From contig JALHQO010000003.1 in the NCBI GenBank assembly GCA_022841905.1, forward strand, positions 293,382 through 357,381: 64,000 nucleotides of DNA. The letters run 5' to 3'. The position numbers were made by a program, and so were the translations under genes. Positions 9,368 to 16,472 of this stretch are shown piece after piece. The notes under the pieces are model-generated. The model was not told the DNA's origin. It did no database searches and was given only the letters and a program-made list of their open reading frames with translations. Source of the DNA: Hyphomonadaceae bacterium (GTDB lineage Bacteria > Pseudomonadota > Alphaproteobacteria > Caulobacterales > Aquidulcibacteraceae). Positions within the stretch are counted from its first letter, which is position 1. Every line of letters starts with the position of its first letter.

Positions 9368-10084
9368 TCAGCCCTTGTCGAAGCGACCGAGAATTGTCGC
9401 TCTAAGGCCCTGGAGTGCCGAAGTGGAATTCACTAGGCGCTCGTAGGCGAGGCCCGCAAAAAAAGGAATTGGGTGGAACATGAGGTAAGATGGCTGGCAC
9501 TCGATGTGCCGTAACTCCACAGCGCTAAAGGTGGCCCTTTCCGCCAGAGATTTTAGCGCCGCACTTGAATTCATTCGATAACGCGTTGGCCACGGATCGT
9601 GGGTGTCTCTCCCGAGGCCTCGGACTGGATTGGCTACCCATGTGTGAAATGAGTGAGGGGTGAAGCGCGAGACCAACGCGACGTAATGATACGTGTTTGG
9701 AGTTCGGAAAAAGAAAATTCCCCTTGGTTTTAGCAGACGATGAACTTCCACAAGAAACTGTGTGGGCTGTTCCACATGTTCCAGCACCCAATCAGCGTAA
9801 ATTACGTCAAAATGATTGTCCTCGAGTGGAACTCGACCGTTCTCTATCAGATAGGCGCGATCGAGTTCGTCGTTCTGCAGTACCAGTGGATCAATGTCGG
9901 CACCCACGACCTCCGCCACTGCGCCTTTCAAACGGCGCTTCGGAGTGCCGGTGGCCGGGCCTGCGCCCAAGTTGAGTACACGGTCTGTAGGCTTCACCGC
10001 GCCGCGGATCCAATCGTAGAATTGGATTGTGCCGTCGAACTTTGGATCAGCGTAATACCGGTTGAAGAGTGCCTCAGAGATCAT
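9368..10084 (-). CDS. SAM-dependent methyltransferase
   Basis: 238 residues. Motif I is RVLNLGAGPATGTPKRR around residue 37 (Leu in place of the commoner Glu/Asp), VVGADIDPLVLQN holds the SAM ribose-binding Asp, and FDVIYADWVLEHVEQP is motif IV. The middle NTYHYVALVSRFTPHSFH resembles small-molecule and sugar methyltransferases of polysaccharide clusters. It begins MISEALFNRYYADPKF at an ATG (10082-10084) and is the first recognisable gene of the minus-strand cluster. The upstream 590 bp are repeat-rich, so the cluster promoter probably lies just above 10084. Confidence 0.85.
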   Translation of the reverse strand: MISEALFNRYYADPKFDGTIQFYDWIRGAVKPTDRVLNLGAGPATGTPKRRLKGAVAEVVGADIDPLVLQNDELDRAYLIENGRVPLEDNHFDVIYADWVLEHVEQPTQFLVEVHRLLKPRGIFFFRTPNTYHYVALVSRFTPHSFHTWVANPVRGLGRDTHDPWPTRYRMNSSAALKSLAERATFSAVELRHIECQPSYLMFHPIPFFAGLAYERLVNSTSALQGLRATILGRFDKG

Positions 10085-10236
10085 GAAGCTGGGTCCAGAC
10101 TCATAGACTTCCTATGACAATGATTCGTGCGGAATGACTGATGTGTCCGGGCGACCTAAGTGCTCCATCAAGCCCCATTCGAGTACGCGCTCTGGAGGCA
10201 TCGCTTGATCTTCGCCGTGATCGGGCGGGCTCGCGT

Positions 10237-10491
10237 GTCCGGAAAAGTGGGAACCGGTTTTCCGGTTTGACGCGCGACCGATGTAGTCATGCGCGATAAC
10301 GTCGATGATCACGCCAGCCGATTTGTGAGCCTGATGCGCGATAAGGTCGATGATCACGCCAGCCGATTTGTGAGCCTGATGCGCGATAAGGTCGATTGAA
10401 GCGCACGCAGGAACAGTGGGAACCGGTTTTCCGTTTGCGTGCGCGAGCATACGAAAGTGGCGTCCCGAAAAGTGGGGACCGGTTTTCGGAC
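10237..10491. repeat. Three dispersed copies of a GGAACCGGTTTTC-core element
   Basis: Copies at 10237-10265, 10408-10433 and 10462-10491. Each has the form AAAAGTGG(G)AACCGGTTTTCCG, sometimes preceded by GTCC and followed by GACGCGCGA. The core ACCGGT is self-complementary and the arms CGGAAAA/TTTTCCG are inverted, so each copy could form a hairpin. Elements of this look are common between genes in alphaproteobacteria; the function is unknown. Confidence 0.75.
10291..10396. repeat. 45-bp tandem repeat, two full copies plus a 16-bp partial third
   Basis: Copies at 10291-10335 and 10336-10380 differ at one base (GATAACG versus GATAAGG). The unit starts GCGCGATAAGGTCGATGATC and ends TTGTGAGCCTGAT; a third copy breaks off after GCGCGATAAGGTCGAT at 10381-10396. 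It looks like a recent slippage or unequal-crossover duplication next to the GGAACCGGTTTTC elements. Confidence 0.9.
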
Positions 10492-10676
10492 AAGACGCGC
10501 GATAAGGTTGGATTGAAGCGCGTGCGTTTGGAATGGCGCAAAGCAAGAGCCAGCTCCTGGCGAGGGCGGGTCTTGGTGGCGCAAGAGAGTTGGGCGTTTT
10601 CCATGCTACCGCACTGCGGGTGAAATCACCCGCAGTCGAAACGTTCAAAGCGCGCGCCGACCGCGCGCCGGGCGCT

Positions 10677-11222
10677 TTAGCTTACCCGTCCGCTGTCGGG
10701 CGAACGCGTCATCAAAGGCTCTGATGGCCAGGGCTTGTGGAGCCGCATGCCATCGGAATCCGTGATCAAGACCGTCTCGGCGATGAACGCTGCGACATCG
10801 CCTTGCCGCAGATGCAGTGAAGCAGCGCGGCGTTTGGAGGGTCCGTCAAATTTTTCGATCCAGACGCCGTTAGAGGCATGCACGGCGAGCGTCTCATAAG
10901 TACTGGCGAGCCAAACGGCGTGCGCGTCTTGCGCTCTAATTTGAATGGCGCCTTCGCCGCGCACGCTTTCCAACGCTGCCTGCAGCGCGCCGATCAGCTG
11001 CTCGCCTTCGCCCATATCGAAGCTTGCGCTTGCGGGGGGGGCGGCGCGCAAGGCGTCGAGTTTATCTTGCGACACGGCGCACAGAGCGCCGTGCAAATGG
11101 ATGGTCCAGGATCCATGCGCAAAAGATGCGCGGCGTGCGCCTGGTGACGATCGCCAAGCCGGCGCGCGTCTGGCGCGCACATGGCGCGCGCGATCAGCTC
11201 CTGCCGGCATTGAACCGCGCAT
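10677..11222 (-). CDS. Hypothetical protein, possibly frameshifted near its 5' end
   Basis: The frame is convincing from about residue 35 onward: WTIHLHGALCAVSQDKLD, then FDMGEGEQLIGALQAALE and AVHASNGVWIEKFDG. Codons there have the GC-rich third positions of neighbouring genes. The first 35 residues are Arg-rich and unconvincing, while another frame of the same DNA (RRLGDRHQAHAAHLL, upstream of 11110) also looks coding, so a frameshift in the gene or the sequence is possible. It lies downstream of the Crp/Fnr gene on the same strand with an 83-bp gap. No family recognised. Confidence 0.4.
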   Translation of the reverse strand: MRGSMPAGADRARHVRARRAPAWRSSPGARRASFAHGSWTIHLHGALCAVSQDKLDALRAAPPASASFDMGEGEQLIGALQAALESVRGEGAIQIRAQDAHAVWLASTYETLAVHASNGVWIEKFDGPSKRRAASLHLRQGDVAAFIAETVLITDSDGMRLHKPWPSEPLMTRSPDSGRVS

Positions 11223-11305
11223 CGACGTCCCCCATCACCCATAAGATTTCTAACGAGGCGATAATTAGAGGGCAAGGTGACTTAGAGCACAGCGCGGCCC
11301 TTGGC

Positions 11306-12061
11306 TTAGACATCGTTTGCCCGATCCGGGGGAAACGAGAGGATGTGATTACCGTTTAGCGTGCGCGCCAAGCGCTGCAGACGCTCCGGCTGGGCGATAC
11401 GGAGCTCGCCGTCGACGACGACCACGATGCCCTCTTTCTCAAGATCCTTCAGATGGCGGCTCACCGCTTCGCGCGCTGCGCCAATCTGGGCGGCCAGCAT
11501 CGAATGCTTGGGCGCAGGATTGATCGTCCAGGGCTCGTCTTCACTGGCGTGCGCCATGCGCAGCAATTCAACTTGCAGTCGCTCGCGCACGCCGAGCGCT
11601 GCCAGTTCATAGACGCGTGACAAAGCCCAGGCCGCCTGGAAGGCGCAATGGCGTAAAATTTCATCGCAAAAGACGCTATTGGTCTTGATGTGGCGGTAAA
11701 TCATCTCGCCCGGCATGGTCACCACAACGCTTGGCTCAAGGGCTGTGATGCGCATCAGTTCGGTGGGCTTGGTGCCCAGCAATTGATAACCGACGCCGAA
11801 CGGATTGCCGGCGCGCACCGCGCCCAAGGTGAAAGGGGCGCCAGACGGGGTGAGGGCGTCGACACGGACGCCGCCGCTCCAAACAAAAGCGGCGCGATCG
11901 CCAATGCTCTGGGCGTAATTGAGCGCGCCGCGGGCGCGCAGCGTGAGCACTGAGAGTGTCGCGAAGAGAGCGTCGCGCTCGCCTGCACTGAGCGAAGCCA
12001 GCAGCGGCAATTGCCGCAACTCCTCCCCAGATTGTGGACCTCTTAGAGCTCGTCGCGTCAT
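11306..12061 (-). CDS. Crp/Fnr family transcriptional regulator
   Basis: 251 residues. The N-terminal cNMP-like beta-barrel (about 20-135) includes FVWSGGVRVDALTPSGA. A long dimerisation helix follows (about 140-170), then a winged helix with SMLAAQIGAAREAVSRHL. The recognition helix has Arg-Glu and Ser-Arg in the A-R-E-x2-S-R order, the residues that in CRP and FNR contact TGTGA and TTGA half-sites. The N-terminus lacks the Cys cluster of oxygen-sensing FNR, so any signal must be another ligand or expression level. It is the better of the two regulators in this window for reading TTGA or TGTGA palindromes, by helix sequence only. It stands alone between a hypothetical gene and the LuxR-type gene. 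Confidence 0.9.
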   Translation of the reverse strand: MTRRALRGPQSGEELRQLPLLASLSAGERDALFATLSVLTLRARGALNYAQSIGDRAAFVWSGGVRVDALTPSGAPFTLGAVRAGNPFGVGYQLLGTKPTELMRITALEPSVVVTMPGEMIYRHIKTNSVFCDEILRHCAFQAAWALSRVYELAALGVRERLQVELLRMAHASEDEPWTINPAPKHSMLAAQIGAAREAVSRHLKDLEKEGIVVVVDGELRIAQPERLQRLARTLNGNHILSFPPDRANDV

Positions 12062-12224
12062 CTCAGTGCCCGCCCGCGCTTATTGTGCGGATGCGAACAT
12101 AATTAGCAACAACTTAAGGTCTGCCTCTAATTTTGGGATTTAGTCGCAGCCTTAAGGACACAGGAAGGTTGCAAGTTTCAGGACCTTGCCGGAGGGTAAG
12201 GCGTTGCCGGGCGCTAATTCTTCT

Positions 12225-13295
12225 TCACCCCAGCCGGCTGAGCAGGTGCACAAGCTCGCCCTGCCGGTGAACGCCGGTTTTGCGGAAGACCGACGCTAAA
12301 ATGGTTCGGACCGTGGCGACCGCGCCGCCCCGGTCGCGGGCGATCTCTTCGACGCTTTGTCCAGCGCCTATCAGGCCCGCAATTTCGGCCTCCGCCGGGG
12401 TCAGGTCGAATGCGACGGCCAGCATGGCGAGATCAGGGGCGGGCGCTTGGCTGAGATCAGCCAGGTGCAGCAGTGCGCCGACGTCGGCGAAGATCGCGCT
12501 CTCGCTCACATTGCGGATCGGCGTGCAGACCGCGCCGCGCCCGGTTGTGGAGGGCAGGAGGAAGGCTTTCGCCGGCTCGCCGCCGCGTTCAAGCGCGCGC
12601 CTGATCTGAGCATCGCCAAACGCGTCGGTGGTCGAAAGGCGGCCTTGGGTTTCGACAAAGTGCTGATGGAGGAGGGGAAGGGCCCGCGCTGTGGCGCCGA
12701 TCGCCCGGCCGTGGCGATCAAGCGCGATGACAGCTTTTCCGGCCGCGTCGAAACCGTCCAAAACACCATTAAACCGCGCCTTTTCCAAATGGCTCGAGAG
12801 CACGGCTGCGGCGTTGGCGTGGGCGCGAATGGAGGCAAGGCGCCGGCGATCAGCAAACGTCGCGGGGCCGGCATTGGCTGCACGCATGGCGCTAAAGAAC
12901 AACGGGCTCTGACTTGCGCCGACCCGCCAGGAGGCGACGTAAGGCACGTCTTGGCGCGCAGCAAAGTCGCGGTAGAAGTCCGAAGTCTCGCGCTCGCCTT
13001 CGGCCAGGATTTCATCGTCATTGGTGATGCGGTCGGGGCGCATCGATAAGGCGCGCCGCCCGCGCGGATCGCGCTGAAACCAGTCGCCTTGCGCGTAAGC
13101 TTCGATGTGCTCTCCGGCATGCGTGGGCAGCAGCACCTCAGCGCCTGCCTCTCCCAAGCGCAAAAGCGCAAAGATGCGCGCGCCCAAGGCCTCGCCCATG
13201 GCGGAGAGCGCCGTCGGCCAATGGCTGGGCTCAAGTGCGGCGCGTTCCAAGTGTCCGACCGCTGAGCAGAGCGCGCGCGGCGCCGCCATGTTCAT
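12225..13295 (-). CDS. LuxR-type helix-turn-helix transcriptional regulator
   Basis: 356 residues. The C-terminal 65 residues form a GerE/LuxR DNA-binding domain: FDLTPAEAEIAGLIGAGQSV, then EEIARDRGGAVATVRTIL and a terminal VFRKTGVHRQGELV. The 290 N-terminal residues have no recognised sensor family but are soluble and alpha/beta, with a possible PAS-like middle (VIALDRHGRAIGATARAL). Proteins with this layout are frequent orphan regulators in alphaproteobacteria. A perfect CRP-type palindrome lies 113 bp upstream of its start, so it may be controlled by a Crp/Fnr protein. Target genes are unknown. Confidence 0.85.
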   Translation of the reverse strand: MNMAAPRALCSAVGHLERAALEPSHWPTALSAMGEALGARIFALLRLGEAGAEVLLPTHAGEHIEAYAQGDWFQRDPRGRRALSMRPDRITNDDEILAEGERETSDFYRDFAARQDVPYVASWRVGASQSPLFFSAMRAANAGPATFADRRRLASIRAHANAAAVLSSHLEKARFNGVLDGFDAAGKAVIALDRHGRAIGATARALPLLHQHFVETQGRLSTTDAFGDAQIRRALERGGEPAKAFLLPSTTGRGAVCTPIRNVSESAIFADVGALLHLADLSQAPAPDLAMLAVAFDLTPAEAEIAGLIGAGQSVEEIARDRGGAVATVRTILASVFRKTGVHRQGELVHLLSRLG

Positions 13296-13408
13296 GCCTC
13301 ACGTAACGGCTACTACAACAAAGTCTTGATCGCCGTCATCTCATCCATTTGAAGTATAAGAGCGTAGGCCTGCAAGTCCAGCACGTGTCCATTAGTGGCC
13401 CGAAAACT

Positions 13409-13424
13409 TGTGATAAAAATCACA
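13409..13424. promoter_or_regulatory. Perfect CRP-type operator TGTGA-N6-TCACA
   Basis: Reads TGTGATAAAAATCACA, an exact inverted repeat of the CRP half-site with 6-bp spacing. It lies in the 310-bp divergent region between the LuxR-type gene (start 13295, minus) and the 13606 gene (plus), 113 bp and 182 bp from the two starts. The flanking sequence is AT-rich compared with its surroundings. A Crp/Fnr gene sits 1.3 kb away. Confidence 0.7.
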
Positions 13425-13605
13425 GTACCAAGTTAACGCACCCGCGGGTTGCGCCGATATCAAGAAGACTGAAGTATACAACCGCGACGCCTTGTTTTGC
13501 ATTAATTAGATTGTCGGATTGGTAAAGTTAGGGCCCGTTAACGTACAGTATTGTGTAGTAATGGGTGTTGTCATCTCTCAGTCCTGCTTTTATGCTGGCG
13601 CTCAC

Positions 13606-14067
13606 ATGGACGCTCTCACGACAATTCGCCGCCGCCGGGCTGAAATCGCTCACGCGCTCGAGGCCTTGGCCTCCGAGGACCGCGACCTGGCGACAACCGA
13701 ACATGTGTTGGAGCGGCTCGAGCGCGGGGGCGAGACGCCCGCGCGCGGCGAAGTCGCCAAGCTTGCGCCGCCCGCGCCGCGGCGGGCGCGCGGACAGAAC
13801 TTGCGCCCCCGCAGTCAGCGTGAGTTCGTCATCGATGTCTTGAGCCGGGCCGAGCAGCCTTGGATGCGCACCAGTGAGATTGTGCAGACCGTCCAACGAC
13901 AATGGGGCGAAGAGATCCCCGAATTGAGTCTGCGGCCGCTGCTGACCGCGTTGAAGAAGTCGCGCATCATTGTGCGCCAAGGCCGGGTGGTGGCGTTGCG
14001 CGAGCGCACCCATGACGCGCGCCCGGTCGAGGCGCGCGCGCCAAGAGCGAAAAACGCACGCCGCTAA
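13606..14067 (+). CDS. Hypothetical protein with winged-helix-like C-terminus
   Basis: 153 residues from the ATG at 13606. An earlier in-frame start at 13519 adds 29 non-conserved residues. Residues 1-45 form a predicted amphipathic helix (IRRRRAEIAHALEALASEDR), residues 45-65 are Pro/Arg-rich, and residues 66-135 (REFVIDVLSRAEQPWMRTSE and LRPLLTALKKSRIIVRQGRV) have the helix-helix-helix-wing pattern of small DNA-binding proteins. The tail is very basic. It may be a nucleoid or regulatory protein; no family name can be given. Confidence 0.6.
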   Translation: MDALTTIRRRRAEIAHALEALASEDRDLATTEHVLERLERGGETPARGEVAKLAPPAPRRARGQNLRPRSQREFVIDVLSRAEQPWMRTSEIVQTVQRQWGEEIPELSLRPLLTALKKSRIIVRQGRVVALRERTHDARPVEARAPRAKNARR

Positions 14068-14367
14068 CGGTCTTCGACGCTGGCGCCCTCGTGCGTGGGC
14101 GCAAAAGCACGAACCAGATCACAGAATTAGCGCTTGTCGGGTGCAGAATTAGAAGCACTAATAGTGCTTGCGAGCGCCTCTTCCTCTCTGACGCGCTCTC
14201 TCGTCGTTCAGCCCGTGTTCTGAGCTGGACTGACGCTCCCCCGCCAGGAACCCGCGGGCGGCAATCTGGTCCGTGGCCCCGCCGCCAACGAGGTCACGCC
14301 AGATCGCCGCCCAAAGGGTGCGAGCCCCCGTGTAAAACGAAGTGTGCCTCGGGCGCTTAGCCGAACA
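14068..14367. other. Intergenic region between convergent genes
   Basis: 300 bp between the 13606 gene and the 14368 gene, which converge. The only structure seen is the 17-bp palindrome at 14153-14169. Confidence 0.5.
14153..14169. promoter_or_regulatory. 17-bp perfect palindrome
   Basis: AAGCACTAATAGTGCTT: two 8-bp arms around a single A. The central spacing is too tight for a good RNA hairpin and there is no T tract, so a dimeric repressor or activator site is more likely than a terminator. It lies between convergent genes, where an operator is unexpected. Confidence 0.4.
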
Positions 14368-14982
14368 TCACGGCGCTGTGTTGGTCACCAGGATTTCAAA
14401 AGCCGCATTCGCCGGCAAGAAATTGGCCAGGCACTGTGCCGCCCGATGGCGCGGCGTACGCTGCACGAAGGCGCTCAAGCGCGGATCCGATGGGGCAAGG
14501 ACGCCGGCGCGATAGCTCGCCGCCAGGCGCGCGCATTCTGCATCGAACAAGAGAATTGGTGCTGCCTGCCAGGAGCGGGCGAGGCAGGTTTCAATCTGGC
14601 AGAGCGGGTTTTCGACGCCGAGTTCACCCAGCAGCGCAAGGCGCAGCCAAGCGTGGGGTTGCACCGGAGACAATTCGATCGCGCGCACCGCCCAATCGCG
14701 GCTTGCGCCTAATTTGGCGGGATCGTCGCCGGCTTGCAGCCACGAGGTCGCTGAAAGCGCCTCCGCCGCACCGGCGTGCCACCAGGCCGGGCGCGCCCAG
14801 CTGCCGGAGATCGTGCGCTCAGCGCGCGCCAGCAATTGCGCGCGCACAACCGGCGCATCATTGCTGCGCGCGTTTTCAATCAAGCTCATCGCATTGGCCG
14901 CCGCGCCCGCAGCCTCAAACATGACGACCGAGCTTGTCATGATGGCAAGGCCAAAAAAAACGGCGACGATGCGCGCAATCAT
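14368..14982 (-). CDS. Membrane-anchored hypothetical protein, TPR-like
   Basis: 204 residues from the ATG at 14980-14982, which has GAGGG eight bases upstream; a TTG five codons earlier is less likely. The N-terminal helix MIARIVAVFFGLAIMTSSVV anchors it in the membrane. The rest is helical with TPR-like spacing (RAQLLARAERTISGSW, then WAVRAIELSPVQPHAWLRLA) and four Cys. The ALR-A-x-P repeats resemble small periplasmic TPR proteins seen near envelope genes. No specific function is assigned. Confidence 0.65.
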   Translation of the reverse strand: MIARIVAVFFGLAIMTSSVVMFEAAGAAANAMSLIENARSNDAPVVRAQLLARAERTISGSWARPAWWHAGAAEALSATSWLQAGDDPAKLGASRDWAVRAIELSPVQPHAWLRLALLGELGVENPLCQIETCLARSWQAAPILLFDAECARLAASYRAGVLAPSDPRLSAFVQRTPRHRAAQCLANFLPANAAFEILVTNTAP

Positions 14983-15400
14983 GGATAGAGCCCTCAAATC
15001 GGCGGCCGCGCCGACGCTTCAAGTCTTAGCGCTTGGCGCATCGCGCCATCAATAATTCTCTAATTCCAGCCCTCGGGAAGGAAAAGTGGTAGCCGCACGC
15101 GGATTGATCTTGCCGCGCGCCAACAGGGTGCGCGCCAAGCGCCGGCGCTTGGCGCTTTTCGCACCTGAGCTGGTGTTTATTCGAGAACGCATTGAGGGCG
15201 AGGCTTCAGCCGCACACTTACGACGCCTTACCAACGCTGCGTGCAACCCCCATGTAGTTCGCATCAAGGTCTGGCCGAAGACACGGGCCTGCCCCTGGGC
15301 GCGCGCCAGTTAGAGAACCCTGACTAGCCTTATCGCGTGGGGGCGGGCGTCCCTCATGGGTGCGCCACCGCCATGTCAGTGCGTGGAGATCGACAGCACA
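14983..15400. other. Intergenic region upstream of the desaturase
   Basis: About 420 bp between divergently oriented genes. Short Arg-rich frames exist on both strands (for example 15086-15313 plus) but have no ribosome-binding site or recognisable motif. The desaturase promoter is probably in the last 150 bp. No operator recognised. Confidence 0.4.
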
Positions 15401-16441
15401 ATGACAGCGTCACTCACATCCACGCGCCCATGGCGCAAGCTCTTGGCGCCTTATCACGCGCCTGATCTTTCCCGTTCGGTTTTCGAACTTGTCGTGACCG
15501 TGGCGCCGCTTATGGCGCTTTGGGCAGGGGCCTGGGTCGCTTCGAGCTTTGGCCTTTGGTGGCTTGCATTGCTGCTTGCTGTTCCGGCTGCGACTTTTCT
15601 GGTTCGGCTGTTCATGATCCAACACGACTGTGGGCACATGTCATTTTTCAAACATCCAGCGCTGAACAATTGGATCGGCCGCGCCATCGGCGTGCTGACA
15701 CTCACGCCTTATGATTATTGGCGCCGCAGTCACGCCATTCATCATGCCACGTGCGGAAATCTTGATCGCCGCGGCACGGGCGATGTCGCAACGCTGACTG
15801 TTGAAGAATACCGCGCGCTGTCGCCCTGGAGGCGCTTGGGCTATCGCCTCTATCGCCACCCATTGGTGCTGTTTGGGCTCGGGCCGGCGTTTGTGTTCGT
15901 GATCCAGCATCGGCTGCCGACTGGCCAAATGCGCGAAGGCTGGCGGCCTTGGGTCAGCACTTTGGGGACCAATCTAGCGATCGCTGCGCTGATCGGCTTG
16001 GCGCTCGTGCTTGGCGGTTGGAAAGCGCTTGTGCTGGTGCATCTCCCGACTCTTCTGTTGGCGGCTTCGATCGGCGTTTGGCTGTTTTATGTACAGCATC
16101 AATTCGAAGAGACGCATTATGCACGTCAATCGGGCTGGGACTTCACTGAAGCGGCCCTGCTTGGGAGCTCGAACTACGCATTGCCCCAGCCGCTGCGTTG
16201 GCTCAGCGCCAATATCGGCGTGCATCACGTCCACCATATGAGCAGCCGCATTCCGTTCTACCGCCTGCCCAAAGTGCTGCGAGATTTCCCGGAACTGGGA
16301 GAGGTCAGCAAGCTGACCGTGCTTGAAAGCATTCGCGCCGCCGGCCTGTCATTGTGGGATGAAGCCAACAGGCGCCTCGTCTCGTTTAAGGAGCTTGCGC
16401 GGGCGAGGGATGTCGATAACGAAGCGAACGCATGCGCATAA
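15401..16441 (+). CDS. Membrane fatty-acid desaturase (acyl-lipid, omega-6/delta-12-like)
   Basis: 346 residues from the ATG at 15401; a start 15 codons earlier adds a non-conserved leader. It has the three His boxes of di-iron membrane desaturases: HDCGH near residue 72, HAIHH near residue 108, and HHVHH near residue 278, separated by four hydrophobic spans such as LMALWAGAWVASSFGLWWLA. It introduces a double bond into membrane acyl chains using O2 and an electron donor. It ends 31 bp from the 3' end of the converging ndvB gene. Regiospecificity cannot be told from sequence alone. Confidence 0.9.
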   Translation: MTASLTSTRPWRKLLAPYHAPDLSRSVFELVVTVAPLMALWAGAWVASSFGLWWLALLLAVPAATFLVRLFMIQHDCGHMSFFKHPALNNWIGRAIGVLTLTPYDYWRRSHAIHHATCGNLDRRGTGDVATLTVEEYRALSPWRRLGYRLYRHPLVLFGLGPAFVFVIQHRLPTGQMREGWRPWVSTLGTNLAIAALIGLALVLGGWKALVLVHLPTLLLAASIGVWLFYVQHQFEETHYARQSGWDFTEAALLGSSNYALPQPLRWLSANIGVHHVHHMSSRIPFYRLPKVLRDFPELGEVSKLTVLESIRAAGLSLWDEANRRLVSFKELARARDVDNEANACA

Positions 16442-16472
16442 TCACGAACCTTCAGTCAAGCTGGCTGCGGGT

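Larger units (their letters stand above)
10085..10676. other. Repeat-rich intergenic region at the cluster border
   Basis: No credible gene. It holds a 45-bp tandem repeat and three copies of a short GGAACCGGTTTTC-type element (entered separately). Long open frames here are produced by the 45-bp period being a multiple of three. It separates the AT-richer polysaccharide cluster from the GC-richer chromosome. Confidence 0.6.

Noticed and set aside
10291..10396. Possible CRISPR array
   Set aside because: The copies are directly adjacent with no spacers and no cas genes nearby.
10112..10648. Long minus-strand open frame with a 15-residue repeated segment (DLIAHQAHKSAGVII)
   Set aside because: It is produced by the 45-bp tandem repeat and the intergenic elements; no start signal, no family features.
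13326..13339. TTGATCGCCGTCAT as a further FixK box
   Set aside because: One mismatch in the outer half-site and 31 bp from the LuxR-type start; considered too weak to list.
15049..15313. Short open frames on both strands upstream of the desaturase
   Set aside because: Arg-rich, no ribosome-binding site, overlapping antisense to each other; not distinguishable from GC-rich chance frames.
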